Assembly (NCBI GenBank): GCA_024336345.1
Contig: JANFOG010000002.1
Span: 2,666,001 to 2,730,000, forward strand
Source: Mariannaea sp. PMI_226
Lineage: Eukaryota; Ascomycota; Sordariomycetes; Hypocreales; Nectriaceae
DNA length: 64,000 nucleotides
Direction: 5' to 3'
Part shown: piece after piece, positions 1 to 10,943 of the stretch
Layout of the letters: each line of letters begins with the position of its first letter
Numbering within the stretch: the stretch's first letter is position 1
Translations under genes and position numbers: made by a program
The notes under the pieces: model-generated
What the model saw: the letters and a program-made list of their open reading frames with translations, nothing else
Told to the model about the DNA's origin: nothing
Database searches by the model: none

Positions 1-2439
1 TCTGGCAAGTGTGATTGCAGAATAGTTTTGTCTTTCCGCAGACCTGCTCGCACCCATTTTGGGCGTCGCCACATTCGCCGGGTAGATGGCAGAGCTTCTT
101 ACAAGCATGGAGTCTACACAGTTCATCAGTATTGTCATTTTCGTATCTTGTAGAATGTAACCTACCCGCACTGCAGCTTCTGACCACAGGGCTCGCCGCA
201 ACGAGCAAACTGAAGATGGCACGGCTTGTTGGCAAAATTGGTCTTGCCGCAGGCACACGCCTTCTCTGTGAGGTAAGGGCAAGGAGGGCACTCGACATCA
301 TCGGGATGGCATTGGTGATCAACAACAGGATGACCACAAGCCGGCTGTCGTGTACACTTGGATGTGCAGTAGGGTTGGCGGGTTCCGCACGGTTGAGGTG
401 GCTGCAACACAGTCGCACCGCAATTGCAGCTGATCTCGCTCCAGACAGCCTCAGGGCAAGAAGAGCAAGGGCCACGATGGCAAAGTTTTTCACAGAAGTG
501 GCTTCCACACTTTAGAGGCCGACCGCAGGTTTGAAGACAAATGTGCTCTGGTTCCACCGGAATTGAGTCAACGCCTAAACGCTGCTTCTTCTGCTGAGCA
601 ATCCGTTGCTGAGCCTTCTTCTCCCCAGAACAGCAGTGCTCGCCGCATCGATGACGTCCACAGTTCCTAGTTGCCTGGCAAACCTTGAAGCACAACGGAT
701 ATTGAATATCTCCTTGATGACAAATCGTTTGTGTCGATGTTCGGCCACAGCGACAGTCGATATCCATGATCTGGCCACATGGGCTACAATCGCCAGTATG
801 GCAAGGCGAAGAGCAAAGGTGGCCGCATGGAAGCAATTTCTCGCACGGCTTCTCACAATGAGGCACCTTATCCTCGCAAGACTGTCGTAGATGGTCCATG
901 AGTTCCTCGAGGCGAGTCTTTCCACAAGGGCAGTTGGTCACCACGTCTGGTGCAAAGGGGCAATGAGCTGGCAGCTCGTCTTGGGCATGACAAGTGGTTT
1001 CGCACTTATGTATGCCGCAATCGTAGGCTCTTCCACATATATTTCCACAGTTAAAGGAGCCTGTGAACAGAGAATCGTTTTTGGGATCGTAAGAATCGCA
1101 CGCCTCATCCTGAAAGGAGCATTTGATCTCCTTCTCGACCTTCCCGCAATAACATCTGGCATCAACTATGACCGGGCAATCTCCGCAAAGACCTGCGTGG
1201 CAAGGTCGATCGCAGACATGGTCTCCGCATGACAAGATATCGCCGCAGGGCTCCTGGCAGCTCCAACCGTTGTGGTAGTCGGTTTCTCTGCAGGGTTTCC
1301 GGTTCGTCTGCTTTCCACAATAGCATGGCTCGGGTGGACTCAAAACTGCACAGGGGGGGCAAGGACCAGCATGACATTGAAGAGGGCAAGGGTGAGGGCA
1401 GGTTGATCTGGGCTTGGAGCAAGTCTGACCGCACGAGTGTGGAGGAAGAAATGTGCTGGTTTGGCTAGGGCTTGTTTCCTTTCCACACCAGCAATGATAG
1501 GAGCTAGGTCCCTCGGACAGCTGAGAGTTACATCCAGGACAACGCCAGACAGACTCGCCAGTGTCACTGTCAATCTTCATTGAGGTATCATACCATTCCT
1601 GAGCGCAATTGAGGTGAACGACTCCCCAGCAGGTCGTGCAAGACCAGATTTCGCATTCTCGAGTGACTTCCTCCGTACAAACTCGACATTCATAGTTGAA
1701 ATTGTTGATATCCTCTTGGATTCTCTGCCAGAGTTCCGAAGCAGTGGATTTTGGCACATCAGGTCTGGGTCTCCTCGGCTTGCGATTTCTTCTTGTTCTG
1801 GAAGATTTCTGGGTTTGTGCCCGAGATGAAGACTGAGAGAATTGCGGTTGAGAACTAGAGGTTGTATTAGCATGATGGAACAAAGAGGGCCAATGGTCAC
1901 TATGCGTTGAGCTTTTACCTTCGTTGTACTACGGATTGGCCAGGGACGAACTCAGGGGCATCCGCGCTCAATGTGAGCGTTGCTTCAGCAGCTTCATCCG
2001 CTTCAGTAGTCAAACGCCCACCAAACTGTCTTTGAGAACCCACGCGGAACGAGCCTCGGGCTTGTGTCGCTGATCCATTCGCTGACCCACGACCACCGCC
2101 TCGCCCGCCGCGTCTATTCCGTCTACCTCTTGAGGCTCCTGAGCTTCCTTGGTGTGACGATGCATCCGGCTGAGTCGACGTTTGAGACGTCGGGTTTGCA
2201 TTAGGCTGAGCTACTGGCTGAGCTACTGGCTGAGCTGTAGTTGCAGAGCTGGACTCAGCGGGGACGTTTCCGACCCCGTGAGTGGCAGTCTCTCCATTAC
2301 TGTTGCTGTTGCCGTGGCCATTTCCACGGCCACGTCCTCTTCCACCGCGACCTCTCCGTCTTCCTCCTCGAGATGATCCTCGGGACTGACCCTGACCCTG
2401 GTCCTGGGCTGGAGCCTGCGATGCCTCTCCGTCAGGCAT
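1..2439 (-). CDS. FAP1: NF-X1-type zinc finger protein with RING-like domain (FAP1/NFX1 family), 3' part beyond the window
   Basis: I read three exons on the minus strand: 2439-1919, 1854-166 and 113-1, joined in frame across introns 1855-1918 (donor GTAAAA, branch-like TGCTAAT, acceptor CTCTAG) and 114-165. About 774 codons lie in the window. The start ATG at 2439 precedes a low-complexity RG-rich leader. A C4-H-C3-like RING follows (YECRVCTEEV, then WSCTTCWGVVHLNC). At least seven NF-X1 fingers follow, with the pattern CGHxC, CHxGxC and CxCGK, and an eighth crosses the last intron (LHACKKLCHLPGEC). Family members have an R3H domain at the C-terminus, which would lie left of base 1. Known roles of the family are transcriptional regulation and ubiquitin ligase activity; yeast Fap1 binds FKBP12 and competes with rapamycin. 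The exact start is inferred, since no other ATG gives the same reading into the RG tract. Confidence 0.93.
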
Positions 2440-4045
2440 TGTGGCAAGGCTGGATAGTGGCGTTTCTATCGTTAGAGGAATGATGACTGTGCGCTTTGAC
2501 AAATATAGCGTCTTCGAAAGTAAAAAAAGCAATGCAGAGTGTTGACAGAAAGCAACGCTCGGAGCAATGCAAGAAAAGGAAGTGAAGAGGGTGATGGACC
2601 AGAATTGTGGGAAAGCCCAGAGGCAGACCGAGGGTTGAAGAAGCTTTTTGATATCAAGAGGCAAACGGCTGAATCTTCGATTGGAAACTGGAGGGCGATA
2701 ATTATTTAGTGGAGTCTTCGGCAGTGGCGGCGCTACGTTCCAGGCCTATTTTGCCTTATGGCACGTTTGTTCAAGGCAGCTTTGCCTGAGAGCCAAGGTA
2801 CCCTAGGTACCTTGGGTACGGTACATATAATATGTACTGCACTGTGCTTCCCGTTTGGGGTGCTCTCTGCAGAGTGGCTGACCGTCACAATGACTCACTC
2901 CAATCTGCCCCGGATTAAGTGAGTCGCGCCCACATCTCGCATACAAACTATGGCCCAAATTGAATAAACGCGGGAAAATAAGAGTCATACATGTGGTTCA
3001 TTTGCTTCGTCTCGTTTGGAATGTCCATTTATCATCAGACTCAAATCAGCACAGGTCCTTCATTCGTCTCTTTTGATTCGATTTGACTCATATGGGTGGC
3101 TAAGCCTCACGAAAATCACAGAGTACAGTATCATCTTACCGTGTTCACTTCGTCGCACTGTACTTTCCACTTCGCTTCTCGAATGCAGGGTAGCAACACA
3201 ATCAGCCCCAGGTTTCGATGCACTTCAGCTCGCATTCAAGTATCGTTCTAATTTCTCCAATCATCCTACTGTCTGTGTAAGTAGGCAAGCTGGTTCATTA
3301 GTAAGTACGCCCTTTATAGCTATGACCTTGGATTGCGCCAAATGAAGTGTAGTAATCACCACATGCTTCAAAGACACCATTCGAATGATTTTCATTCATG
3401 AGTCTGCGCCCATAAGCAGAGAAAACACAGCCTCAAGTGAGGAGGCTCACTCACCATGTGTAATCAGTCTTTTTTTTTTTCTTTTCAAAATGAATAAGCC
3501 CGTCATCCTTATAACACCAAAGAACCAAACAGCTAAGACAGCTGAGTCTTGTATTTTGGGTTACTTGACAAGTAAGCACGTAGACATGTATGTTCGAAAT
3601 TCTTTACTGTGCAAGGATGTATTCCAGGAATCATTGGTGCATCAAAATAGTTGCACCTTTTCTTTCGGGCGAAGAATAACGTAGTGTAATACCCAGTACA
3701 TGCTACTGCTGAGCTTACACAGAAAAGATGCCAGGGTCCTGTCAACCAGATGTGAAGGATGCATTAGCTTGGAGCTGACTACCAAATACAGTCATGGAAT
3801 CATGAACCAATGGCTTTGTTGCTCCTCCCGGCCCCATCAAACAAGCATCCAAATGCCAAGGACAAGGTTCAGCTGATAGTTAGCCTGTATTGAAGTATGC
3901 AATGCCCCGGTCCTGGCTGTTATATGCTGAAAGGAGAAGGACATGGGCGTAGTAATTGGATCTTTCATTAGTTGACGTTATCTATAGTTTCTGACTTGAC
4001 TATATACTGTGCTTTTTCTTTTTACACTTTCAAGGATAAAATGAT
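2440..4045. other. Intergenic: 5' flank of the NF-X1 gene and 3' flank of the CoA-transferase gene
   Basis: No convincing gene. Positions 2440-2700 are the probable 5' leader and core promoter of the NF-X1 gene. Two adjacent perfect inverted repeats lie at 2795-2813 and 2821-2837 (listed separately). Open frames between 3016 and 3684 have no recognisable domain and poor coding character. Confidence 0.6.
2795..2837. repeat. Two adjacent perfect short inverted repeats
   Basis: AAGGTACC (2795-2802) and GGTACCTT (2806-2813) flank a 3-base centre. Eight bases later GTACATAT (2821-2828) and ATATGTAC (2830-2837) flank a single A. Both lie about 360-400 bp upstream of the NF-X1 start codon. They could be binding sites for dimeric regulators, or a chance product of the TAGGTA-rich intergenic vocabulary. 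Confidence 0.75.
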
Positions 4046-5618
4046 TTATGCGATTGCGCCACTCTCCTTTAACCCAGCAATATCGGAGTCGCTGAGACCG
4101 AGATGTTCCTTCAGGACCTCATCTGTGTGCTCACCCAGGGTTGGCGGCGGGCTGCGAATCGTAGGCTGAGTTTCAGACATTTTAATGGGCGTGTTGACCA
4201 GCTTTATGGGGCCACAAGCGCCATGCTCGATTTCGACAACCATGTTTCGAGCCTTGGTGTGGTCGTGATTCAGAGTACCCTGAACATCATTCACAGCAGC
4301 GTACGGCATTCCTTTGCCTTCAAACACCTCGAGCCACTCCTGTGTCGTCCTCTGCTTCGTAACTTCCTGAATCTTGGCTTCTAATTCCTTACGATGCGCG
4401 ACTCTGTCCGCGTTTGTTTTGTATCGCGCGTCATCCTTCCACTGAGGCTGATTCAAACCCTCACAAAGGACACCGAACAGGCGATCATTACCGCCTCCAA
4501 AGAGAATGTCTCCATCCTTGGTCTGGAAGGATTTATATGGCACAATTGAAGCTGAGGAACGTTAGAAGAGACGTCAAATATGATGCAAGACACTGAACAG
4601 GGAAACCCACGATGAGCTGTGCCCCAGCGACCAGAATCCTTCTTGCCGCTGATCAAACAGCTGCTGGCGATGTTGGCCAGTGTTGCAGTTTGGCAATCGC
4701 TCAAAGCCACATCGATATGTTGACCTTTACCATTTTTGGCTCTCCCCAGCAGAGCGGCCATTACGCTGTTGCTAGTATAAAGACCAGTTGTGAGGTCGGT
4801 CACCGCGACGCCGACCTTTACCGGAGGACCATCCCGTTCTCCTGTGATGTGCATAAGACCAAACTCGGCCTCAACCATGACGTCGTAACCTGCTCTGTTT
4901 GAGTAGGGGCCTGTCTGACCATAGCCAGTGATGGATGCGTAGATAAGGCCGGGGTTTATCTTGCGAAGCGTCTCATAGTCTAGTCCGTACTTCTTTAGTG
5001 AGCCAGGGAGGTAATTCTCAACCAGGACGTCACATTTCGCTGCTAGTTTATGGAGGATATCAACACCTTCCTTGTGCTGGAATGATAATCCTAGTGATTT
5101 CTTATTGCGATTCGCCTGTCATGAAGAATAGTGAGATTTAGGATCGATGAGACAGGTTTAAAAAGGGAGGGCTGGACAAACCCCTAGGAAATATGCCGAC
5201 TCTCCGGGACCCTTTGTAGATATTCCAGGCTTGGTTGTTGCGTATGGGGGACCCCAAGCTCTTGTGTCGTCGCCACGAACAGGATGCTCAATTTTGATCA
5301 CCTCGGCACTAGACGGCAGGGCATGTCAGCTACGTCCCTACCTCACAACGGATTGATCAATTTGTTTACCCAAGATCTCCTAGGATCTGCGTGCAATATG
5401 GCTATGCTGTGTAAGTTTCCAATTTGGTCTGCCCAGAGGGCTTCGCCTGTGCAACTTACTCCAGCTAGAACTCTGGTCATGTCAAGTACACGAACTCCTT
5501 CAAGAGGGAGACCCGTCCCGGCGGCAGTCGAGTATCTGCTCAGACCACGAGTTGCACGCACCCAGCCATTGGCGGGCTGTGCAGCCTTCAGGCATCTTAC
5601 ACTGGCGAATAGGCTCAT
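4046..5618 (-). CDS. Mitochondrial class III CoA-transferase (CaiB/BaiF family, SUGCT-like)
   Basis: Five exons on the minus strand (5618-5460, 5401-5370, 5308-5182, 5115-4611, 4551-4046) join in frame to 442 residues. All four introns are short (58-66 nt); one donor is the less common GTTTGT. The start ATG at 5618 opens a basic, Ser/Arg-rich leader ([20 protein letters not shown]) that looks like a mitochondrial presequence. The enzyme body then begins with [20 protein letters not shown], the hallmark of family III CoA-transferases. Other family features are GAEVIKIE, the [20 protein letters not shown] segment and a [16 protein letters not shown] segment. The human relative SUGCT moves CoA from succinyl-CoA to glutarate. 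Assignment to the family is firm; the substrate is inferred by similarity to the SUGCT branch. Exon 2 is only 32 nt, so automatic annotation may skip it. Confidence 0.92.
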
Positions 5619-7975
5619 TTGGTCGCTAGAATATCCACAAATGGCAAATGCTAGGGTGACGAACAATTCACATGTAAACGGAGATATATAGTTATAGGAA
5701 GTTGGCTCTATGTCTCTTCAGCCCGGCCACCGGAGCTGTGCCTGGCCCCAGCGGCTAGGGACGGGCGGGCAACTTTCGGCGTTGCTTAGCCTGTCGGAAC
5801 ACAACGAATGTTGGCGCGCGGTCCAGCCAATGAACAGCGGGCAGCGCTGCCGGGTTTCAAAAGGGCTCTGGCCTCCCGCACTGCTCGGATCCGAATGCCG
5901 GCACCATCCTTTCCTTTGCCTATCACGCCCGCACTGTTGTATCTCGGTGCCGAACAGTCGCTGAAGGAAGCGTTGCATTGTTAAAACCACAGGAGCAGTA
6001 GGGTGCTCGCGGCGAGTTTACCAGTTCCCACAAGATGATGGCACCCGATGACCTAACCTTAAGGTCGCTACACGGCTGAGCTAAATTCGGTGTTTATTTT
6101 GGCGGACGCCGGCATTGATTCCTACTGTAGGACAGGGTTACTGAGACAGGGCCGACTGGGACAAGGCCGACTGGTGGGCGTTGGCCACTGCCGCTTCCAG
6201 GTGGTGGCTGGAGTGGCACAACAGCGATATTGGAGGCAGAATTTACTATGGTATTATTCTGCAAGTTTCTTCATACTGTTGTACAGCCACGCTAGGATAT
6301 TCAACGCCATGTCTTACCTACTCCACGGAGTAGCGGGTTGGCCCAAGAAAAGCGACGGGAGGGTGGTCACCATCGAACAGAGTCGGGAGCAGCAAATGAG
6401 GCTAATTGTGATGCGACCTGCCCTCTCATACTTGATTCCCACTGAAGAACACAGGCTCTAGACAAATAAGTCAACAATCCATGTTATGGAATCGTGAACT
6501 GTGACAGCACCTCAGAGCACTGCCTGTATGAATCCACACGACATAGTGCCTAACAGCCTATTTGTTAGGTGTCAGCCATACATGGATAGTAGGGAGGGCC
6601 ATGTCTGCGCCACCTTCATGAACAAGCGATCCTATTGAGAATGGAGCGTTTTTATCATTTAACCAGTTTCATCGTTGATCAGGTCTACAAAGCAACTACC
6701 GCCCACTCAAATTCCGAATGTGTAATTTGTAGTTCGCGATTAGATCGTTCAGATTAGCAATCGTTCCATTTGTTTTCTGGGCCATTTCCCTTATCGTCGC
6801 CCTGTCTCCAGTTTGGGATCATCAAAAGCTCCTTCGCGCACCGGAGGTGTGACGACCCGGAGGAACCATCAATGCATGCCGTTGGCTGTGCAAAAGCCCT
6901 GCAGCGTTCTCTACTTAGTGTTACTTAGTGTCGTATCCCTGCCAGCAGTTTGGGGCTGTCCGTCAAGGATATTACGCTCTATCATTTGTTTTTCCATCCG
7001 TGAATGGCCCGATAATGGAGTAGCCTATCCCTTTGGACCATTCGCATCGCCTCTCTCGTCAAGTTCGTATTGTGGCTGGCAACAGATTGAAAGCAATGTC
7101 CAGCCAGCGGTCCAGAGCTGATAGCGAGTCGCCTTGATGACCCGGAGCCTGTAGCCCTTTCGGCATATGCATCTGTCCCTGTGCTGTCCGCCTGAAAAAT
7201 CCGCTCTGTTTTTTTTTTGTCGCGCTGGTGCATTCACATAATACGGAGTGCAGTAGAAGAAATCCTCCTGTTTGCCCAACTTTGGAGCCCGCGGACTTGG
7301 CTGCTTGATTCCCGGCCAAAAATCCACGGTCTCATACCCCTGCCCTCTGTTTACCCCAAAACATCAAAATTGCCGACGGATAATTACCTGCTGTATGCGA
7401 TGGATAAGTTATGTACGTGCCCGCAGGATCTGGATACCCCAAGTCGCAGCCACGGCCACACCGACCCGTGTGACCATCGCACATCACATACCCTTTTTGT
7501 CAGGTTGGGCGAGTCCAAATATAGCATCAAGACCCTCCACCTCAAGAGTCCATAACATAATGCGTTAGTCTTAGTGCCCGTCCACCAGACGTCGTCTATT
7601 ACGAAAAGCCATGGTGCTCGTTGTGCATCCCAAAGGACCAATGGCCCTTGCTGATTCGGATATGGCTTGAAGATGAGCCGATTACGAGGCACTGCGTGGC
7701 TGTATGCTGTTGGCGTTTGAAAGTTCTTTAAACTGGGATATCGCTGCTTTTCGCGGGGAGACAAACACCTTACTCTAGTTATGCATCTCTCCACATATCA
7801 TATGGTTTATCAAGTGGCAGAGGCTACATGCCAGTACTTATTGGCTCGTCATCCACCTGCTGCTCATTGCGACTGAATTGTGTCGCTTCCGTCGAGCGCC
7901 TACCTACCAACCTAGATAGTTGCCTATCTACATGTTCAACGAGTTTGGCCCGCCGTTACGACGCCTACTGCAGCC
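5619..7975. other. Intergenic, about 2.4 kb, no gene seen
   Basis: The stretch holds the CoA-transferase promoter and the upstream flank of the hypothetical gene at 7976. A perfect 7-base inverted repeat, CTACTCC-AC-GGAGTAG, lies at 6318-6333. A tandem GACAGGGCCGACTGGGACAA-like duplication is near 6145-6175. The open frames here have no domain, no ATG in good context or no splice-supported extension. Confidence 0.5.
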
Positions 7976-8617
7976 ATGACATTCCTGTCGTTTCTCATGC
8001 CTCGTTGGGCCAAGAAGGATAAACAAGACCAAGAACCCAAACCTTTCATGAGTTTCATGCATAAAGGAAAGGACATGAAGAGGCGCAAGATGTCCGATTC
8101 TGACATAATGGATCTTCAAGAAGACCGTCAACGGTCCAATATGATTCGGAAATCACTCGCCAGTCGCACATCAACACGTACAACGATGGACGAAGAAGAC
8201 GACAGCACAAGGGCATGGCAAGAGGAGCAGAATAGCAATAACAACGACATCAACGGCGATGACTCGGAGGAAGATTCAAACGGTCCAAACTGCGACAACC
8301 TTCGGAGCGACTGGAAGGCATATGAAGCCAACCTTCAGCGAAACCGGTCAGTTCTGATTCGAACACACCCTGGAATTGACCGATCAGCTGGCAGTTCAAG
8401 TCGTGCTCCCTCCTGTCCTTCATCATTTACATCTACAACACCCTCAACAACAACAACAACATCTCGACTATATACTGCCTCTTCTCAGGCAACCCCGCCG
8501 CAACGGCAACGGCAACATACATTCTCTAATATCGCCAGAAAACCTCTACCACCCCTGCCTACCGACAACAACACACTTGCCGCATCATGCATCGAAAGAG
8601 CAACTACTCACGGGTGA
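7976..8617 (+). CDS. Hypothetical hydrophilic protein, low complexity
   Basis: A single 213-residue open frame begins at an ATG in a good fungal context (CAGCCATGA). The N-terminus (MTFLSFLMPRWAKKDKQ) is basic and aromatic. Acidic and Asn-rich runs follow (NSNNNDINGDDSEEDS), then a Ser/Thr-rich segment with a Thr run encoded by a CAA/ACA repeat, and a KPLPPLP proline motif near the C-terminus that could bind an SH3 domain. No known family is recognised. It ends about 295 bp before the stop of TRP4 on the other strand, so the two genes converge. The long frame and ATG context favour a real gene, but composition bias makes a chance frame possible. Confidence 0.5.
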   Translation: MTFLSFLMPRWAKKDKQDQEPKPFMSFMHKGKDMKRRKMSDSDIMDLQEDRQRSNMIRKSLASRTSTRTTMDEEDDSTRAWQEEQNSNNNDINGDDSEEDSNGPNCDNLRSDWKAYEANLQRNRSVLIRTHPGIDRSAGSSSRAPSCPSSFTSTTPSTTTTTSRLYTASSQATPPQRQRQHTFSNIARKPLPPLPTDNNTLAASCIERATTHG

Positions 8618-8911
8618 AGATGCGAAAGAAAAATAAAAACAAAAATACGAAAACACACACAGGCATGCACAATAACACATGGTAACGCAACATGTATATA
8701 TATTAAATCACACAGTCGCTTCAGAGCACAACACATGAGTGTTTACAAGATCCGGGAATCATAATCACGAGCCGGCTTACATACCAATTTGGACACGAGG
8801 ACTCTCCAATGTATCCTAGATAGGGGTATATTTGACTCACACAATACCCTGTATTTTCTTTTGTCAATTCCAAAAAAACTTTTCACACACAAGTTCGCAA
8901 CTGTGCTCCCT

Positions 8912-10205
8912 TCATTCCCGTTGACCTTCAATCTCATTAGTGACATTGACGAACGCCTCCCACTGCTTCCAGGCCTCGCCACTCTTGATTGTCCAGCGGG
9001 CCCGGCGCACAGCCTCTTTCCAACGCTGGCCGCCAGGGCCGCGTTCCTTGATAACCTGGCCATCATCTCCATGGCCCATGTTGCTGGTATCCGCTTCACA
9101 GATACCAGACACGGCTAGGAGCGCAGCAGTGTTCATAAGAACAAACTCGACGATTGGGTCATCGTCGGGGAGCTCGCCATGCAGAATACGCGAAAGGATC
9201 TGGGCATTTTCAGCCGGCTCCTTTCCAGGAGAAACGGTACTCAGGGGATGGGTTCCCAGACCAAAATCGCTAGGCTGAAGCTTGAAATGTTCAACGGCGA
9301 CCTCACCGTCAGAGCCCTCCTTGAGCATCCAGACGAGAGTCGGACCGGCACAGCTGACTTCATCCAACTGCTCCTCGCCGCAGATGATCATGGCCTTCTT
9401 GCAACCGGCAATTTTCAAAGCCTCAGCAAAGGCGGGGCCGAGATCGGACCTAGCGACACCAATGACGCGAGCTTCAAGAACGTCCTCAACAGGGTTTGCC
9501 AAGGGGCCAAGATTATTGAAAATGGTTCTCCAAGGAAGCTGTTTTCGGATAGGAGCGACGTAGCGCATTCCGGTATGGAAAACAGGAGCAAACAGAAAGG
9601 TGTAGTTGGTGGCCGAGTATGCCTTGACTAGTGTGTCTGGGCGGATGGCGCTGATGATTGGAGGCCGAGGCTTCATGTTATTGACCAAGTCGGCACTGCC
9701 TGACTTGGAAGTGCTAGACCTATTGCCGTGTTTGGACACCATGAGGAGGGCAGAAGCAAGAATGGAAGACGTAGTGCTGATATTGAAGGTATTGTGTGAG
9801 TCACCACCAGTACCAACGATATCACACTGTTCATGTTAGGCTCGGCAGCGTAAGAGTGCAAATAGTATCTAAACTCACCAGGCCGCCATTGTAATTGCCC
9901 TCTTTTCTTCCACGTCGCTCTATCACTTCTAGAAGTTCCTTGACGGGAATGGGAGCTGCGGCTTCTCTCATGACCCTCGCACTCTCAGCTAGAACATCTG
10001 CCCGAAAATCCATTCTCGTGAAATGAAGCGCCATGAGTAAGGAGGCAGTCTGAGCCTCGGTCACCTGATTGGTGAAGAAATGCGAGATGGCTTCAGCAAT
10101 CTCTGTGGGTGTGACATTGTCATTGTTGGGCCACATCTTGGTCAAGAGTGGCTTGATATCAATAGGCGGCAGCGCCTGCTCGCTACCTTGTGCCTGGGAG
10201 GCCAT
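8912..10205 (-). CDS. TRP4: Anthranilate phosphoribosyltransferase (tryptophan biosynthesis)
   Basis: Two exons (10205-9879 and 9826-8912) flank a 52-nt intron with donor GTGAGT and acceptor AACAG; the product is 413 residues. The enzyme transfers phosphoribose from PRPP to anthranilate, the second step of the tryptophan branch. The N-terminal helical domain (IDIKPLLTKMW, HFFTNQVTEAQTASLLMALH) precedes the PRPP-binding glycine motif DIVGTGGDSHNTFNIST at about residues 111-127, which lies directly after the splice junction. KHGNRS, NNLGPLANP and AVSG segments of the phosphoribosyltransferase class III fold follow. The start at 10205 is the first ATG of the frame; the frame stays open upstream but without an ATG. 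A Gcn4-type TGACTCA site lies about 160 bp upstream, as expected for general amino acid control. The gene is divergent from TFIIB. Confidence 0.97.
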
Positions 10206-10943
10206 GATAGTTGGATTCAGCGAATCACCTGACTTGCGATGAAAAAAGAGAGATGTGAGAATAGGAAAGAGAAAGTTCAAGAAAGAAAAGGCAAGAAGTG
10301 GAAAAACACCGAATTTCTGTTACTCAAAAGGATATTGAAGAATTGAAGATATTGAGTTCTATTGACTCAGCGGTTTGATGCCAACAACGGTACGTATCGT
10401 CCGATGCGGAGCATCCCCTCCCACAAGGTAGGATTGATTGGCTGTTGGGAGAGTTTGACCACGTCAAACAAGCCAATCAAGCAAGCCAATCTGGCCTGGA
10501 TGATTCGAAGGTGCTGAGTAACAGCCACTGTGGCGCAGTGCATGTGTGCATGTATGCCTGCGTGCCTCGGGCAAAATGGCTTAGTCATTAGGCTTCCTCC
10601 GCGTTCCTAAGCCAGAAAGGCAAAGAATTAAACCCATCGCAAGGTTCAGTCCACCCAACGTCAGATTCTTCCCTCAACACAGTCGCCTCATCCGCGCTCT
10701 CGGTTCCAGCTACGATTCTAGCGAGCAAGATCAGTCGCCAAGCTGCATTCGCCGCTCTTCGTTCAGTTCGTCAACGATCGTCTCTGGATCCGAGAGTCTA
10801 GGAAACCGCCTGAGTCGCCAGCACGAGCATCGGTCGAGAAGAAAAGGCAGCAACTGCGAAGGCGGCGAAAGGAGCAGAGACGAGCGCGAAAAGTCTTCAA
10901 CGAAGTGTCGAATATCTATACGCCGAGGCCATACGAGCCGAAG
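10206..10943. promoter_or_regulatory. Shared divergent promoter of TRP4 and TFIIB
   Basis: The two start codons are 738 bp apart and face away from each other. CCAAT boxes lie at 10473-10477 and 10486-10490 on the plus strand, with one in reverse (ATTGG) at 10437-10441. No ATG occurs between about 10600 and 10944, so the TFIIB leader has no upstream start codon. The stretch next to TRP4 is pyrimidine-rich on the coding strand, typical of a fungal transcription start region. Confidence 0.65.
10363..10369. promoter_or_regulatory. Gcn4/CPC1-type element TGACTCA
   Basis: An exact TGACTCA palindrome-like site lies about 160 bp upstream of the TRP4 start. Gcn4 (CPC1/CpcA in filamentous fungi) activates amino acid biosynthesis genes through this sequence. 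That it works here is inference from position and gene function. Confidence 0.65.

Noticed and set aside
6090..6461. 123-codon frame with GRLGQGRLVG-like repeat
   Set aside because: The repeat is a small tandem duplication in the DNA; no ATG in good context and no family.
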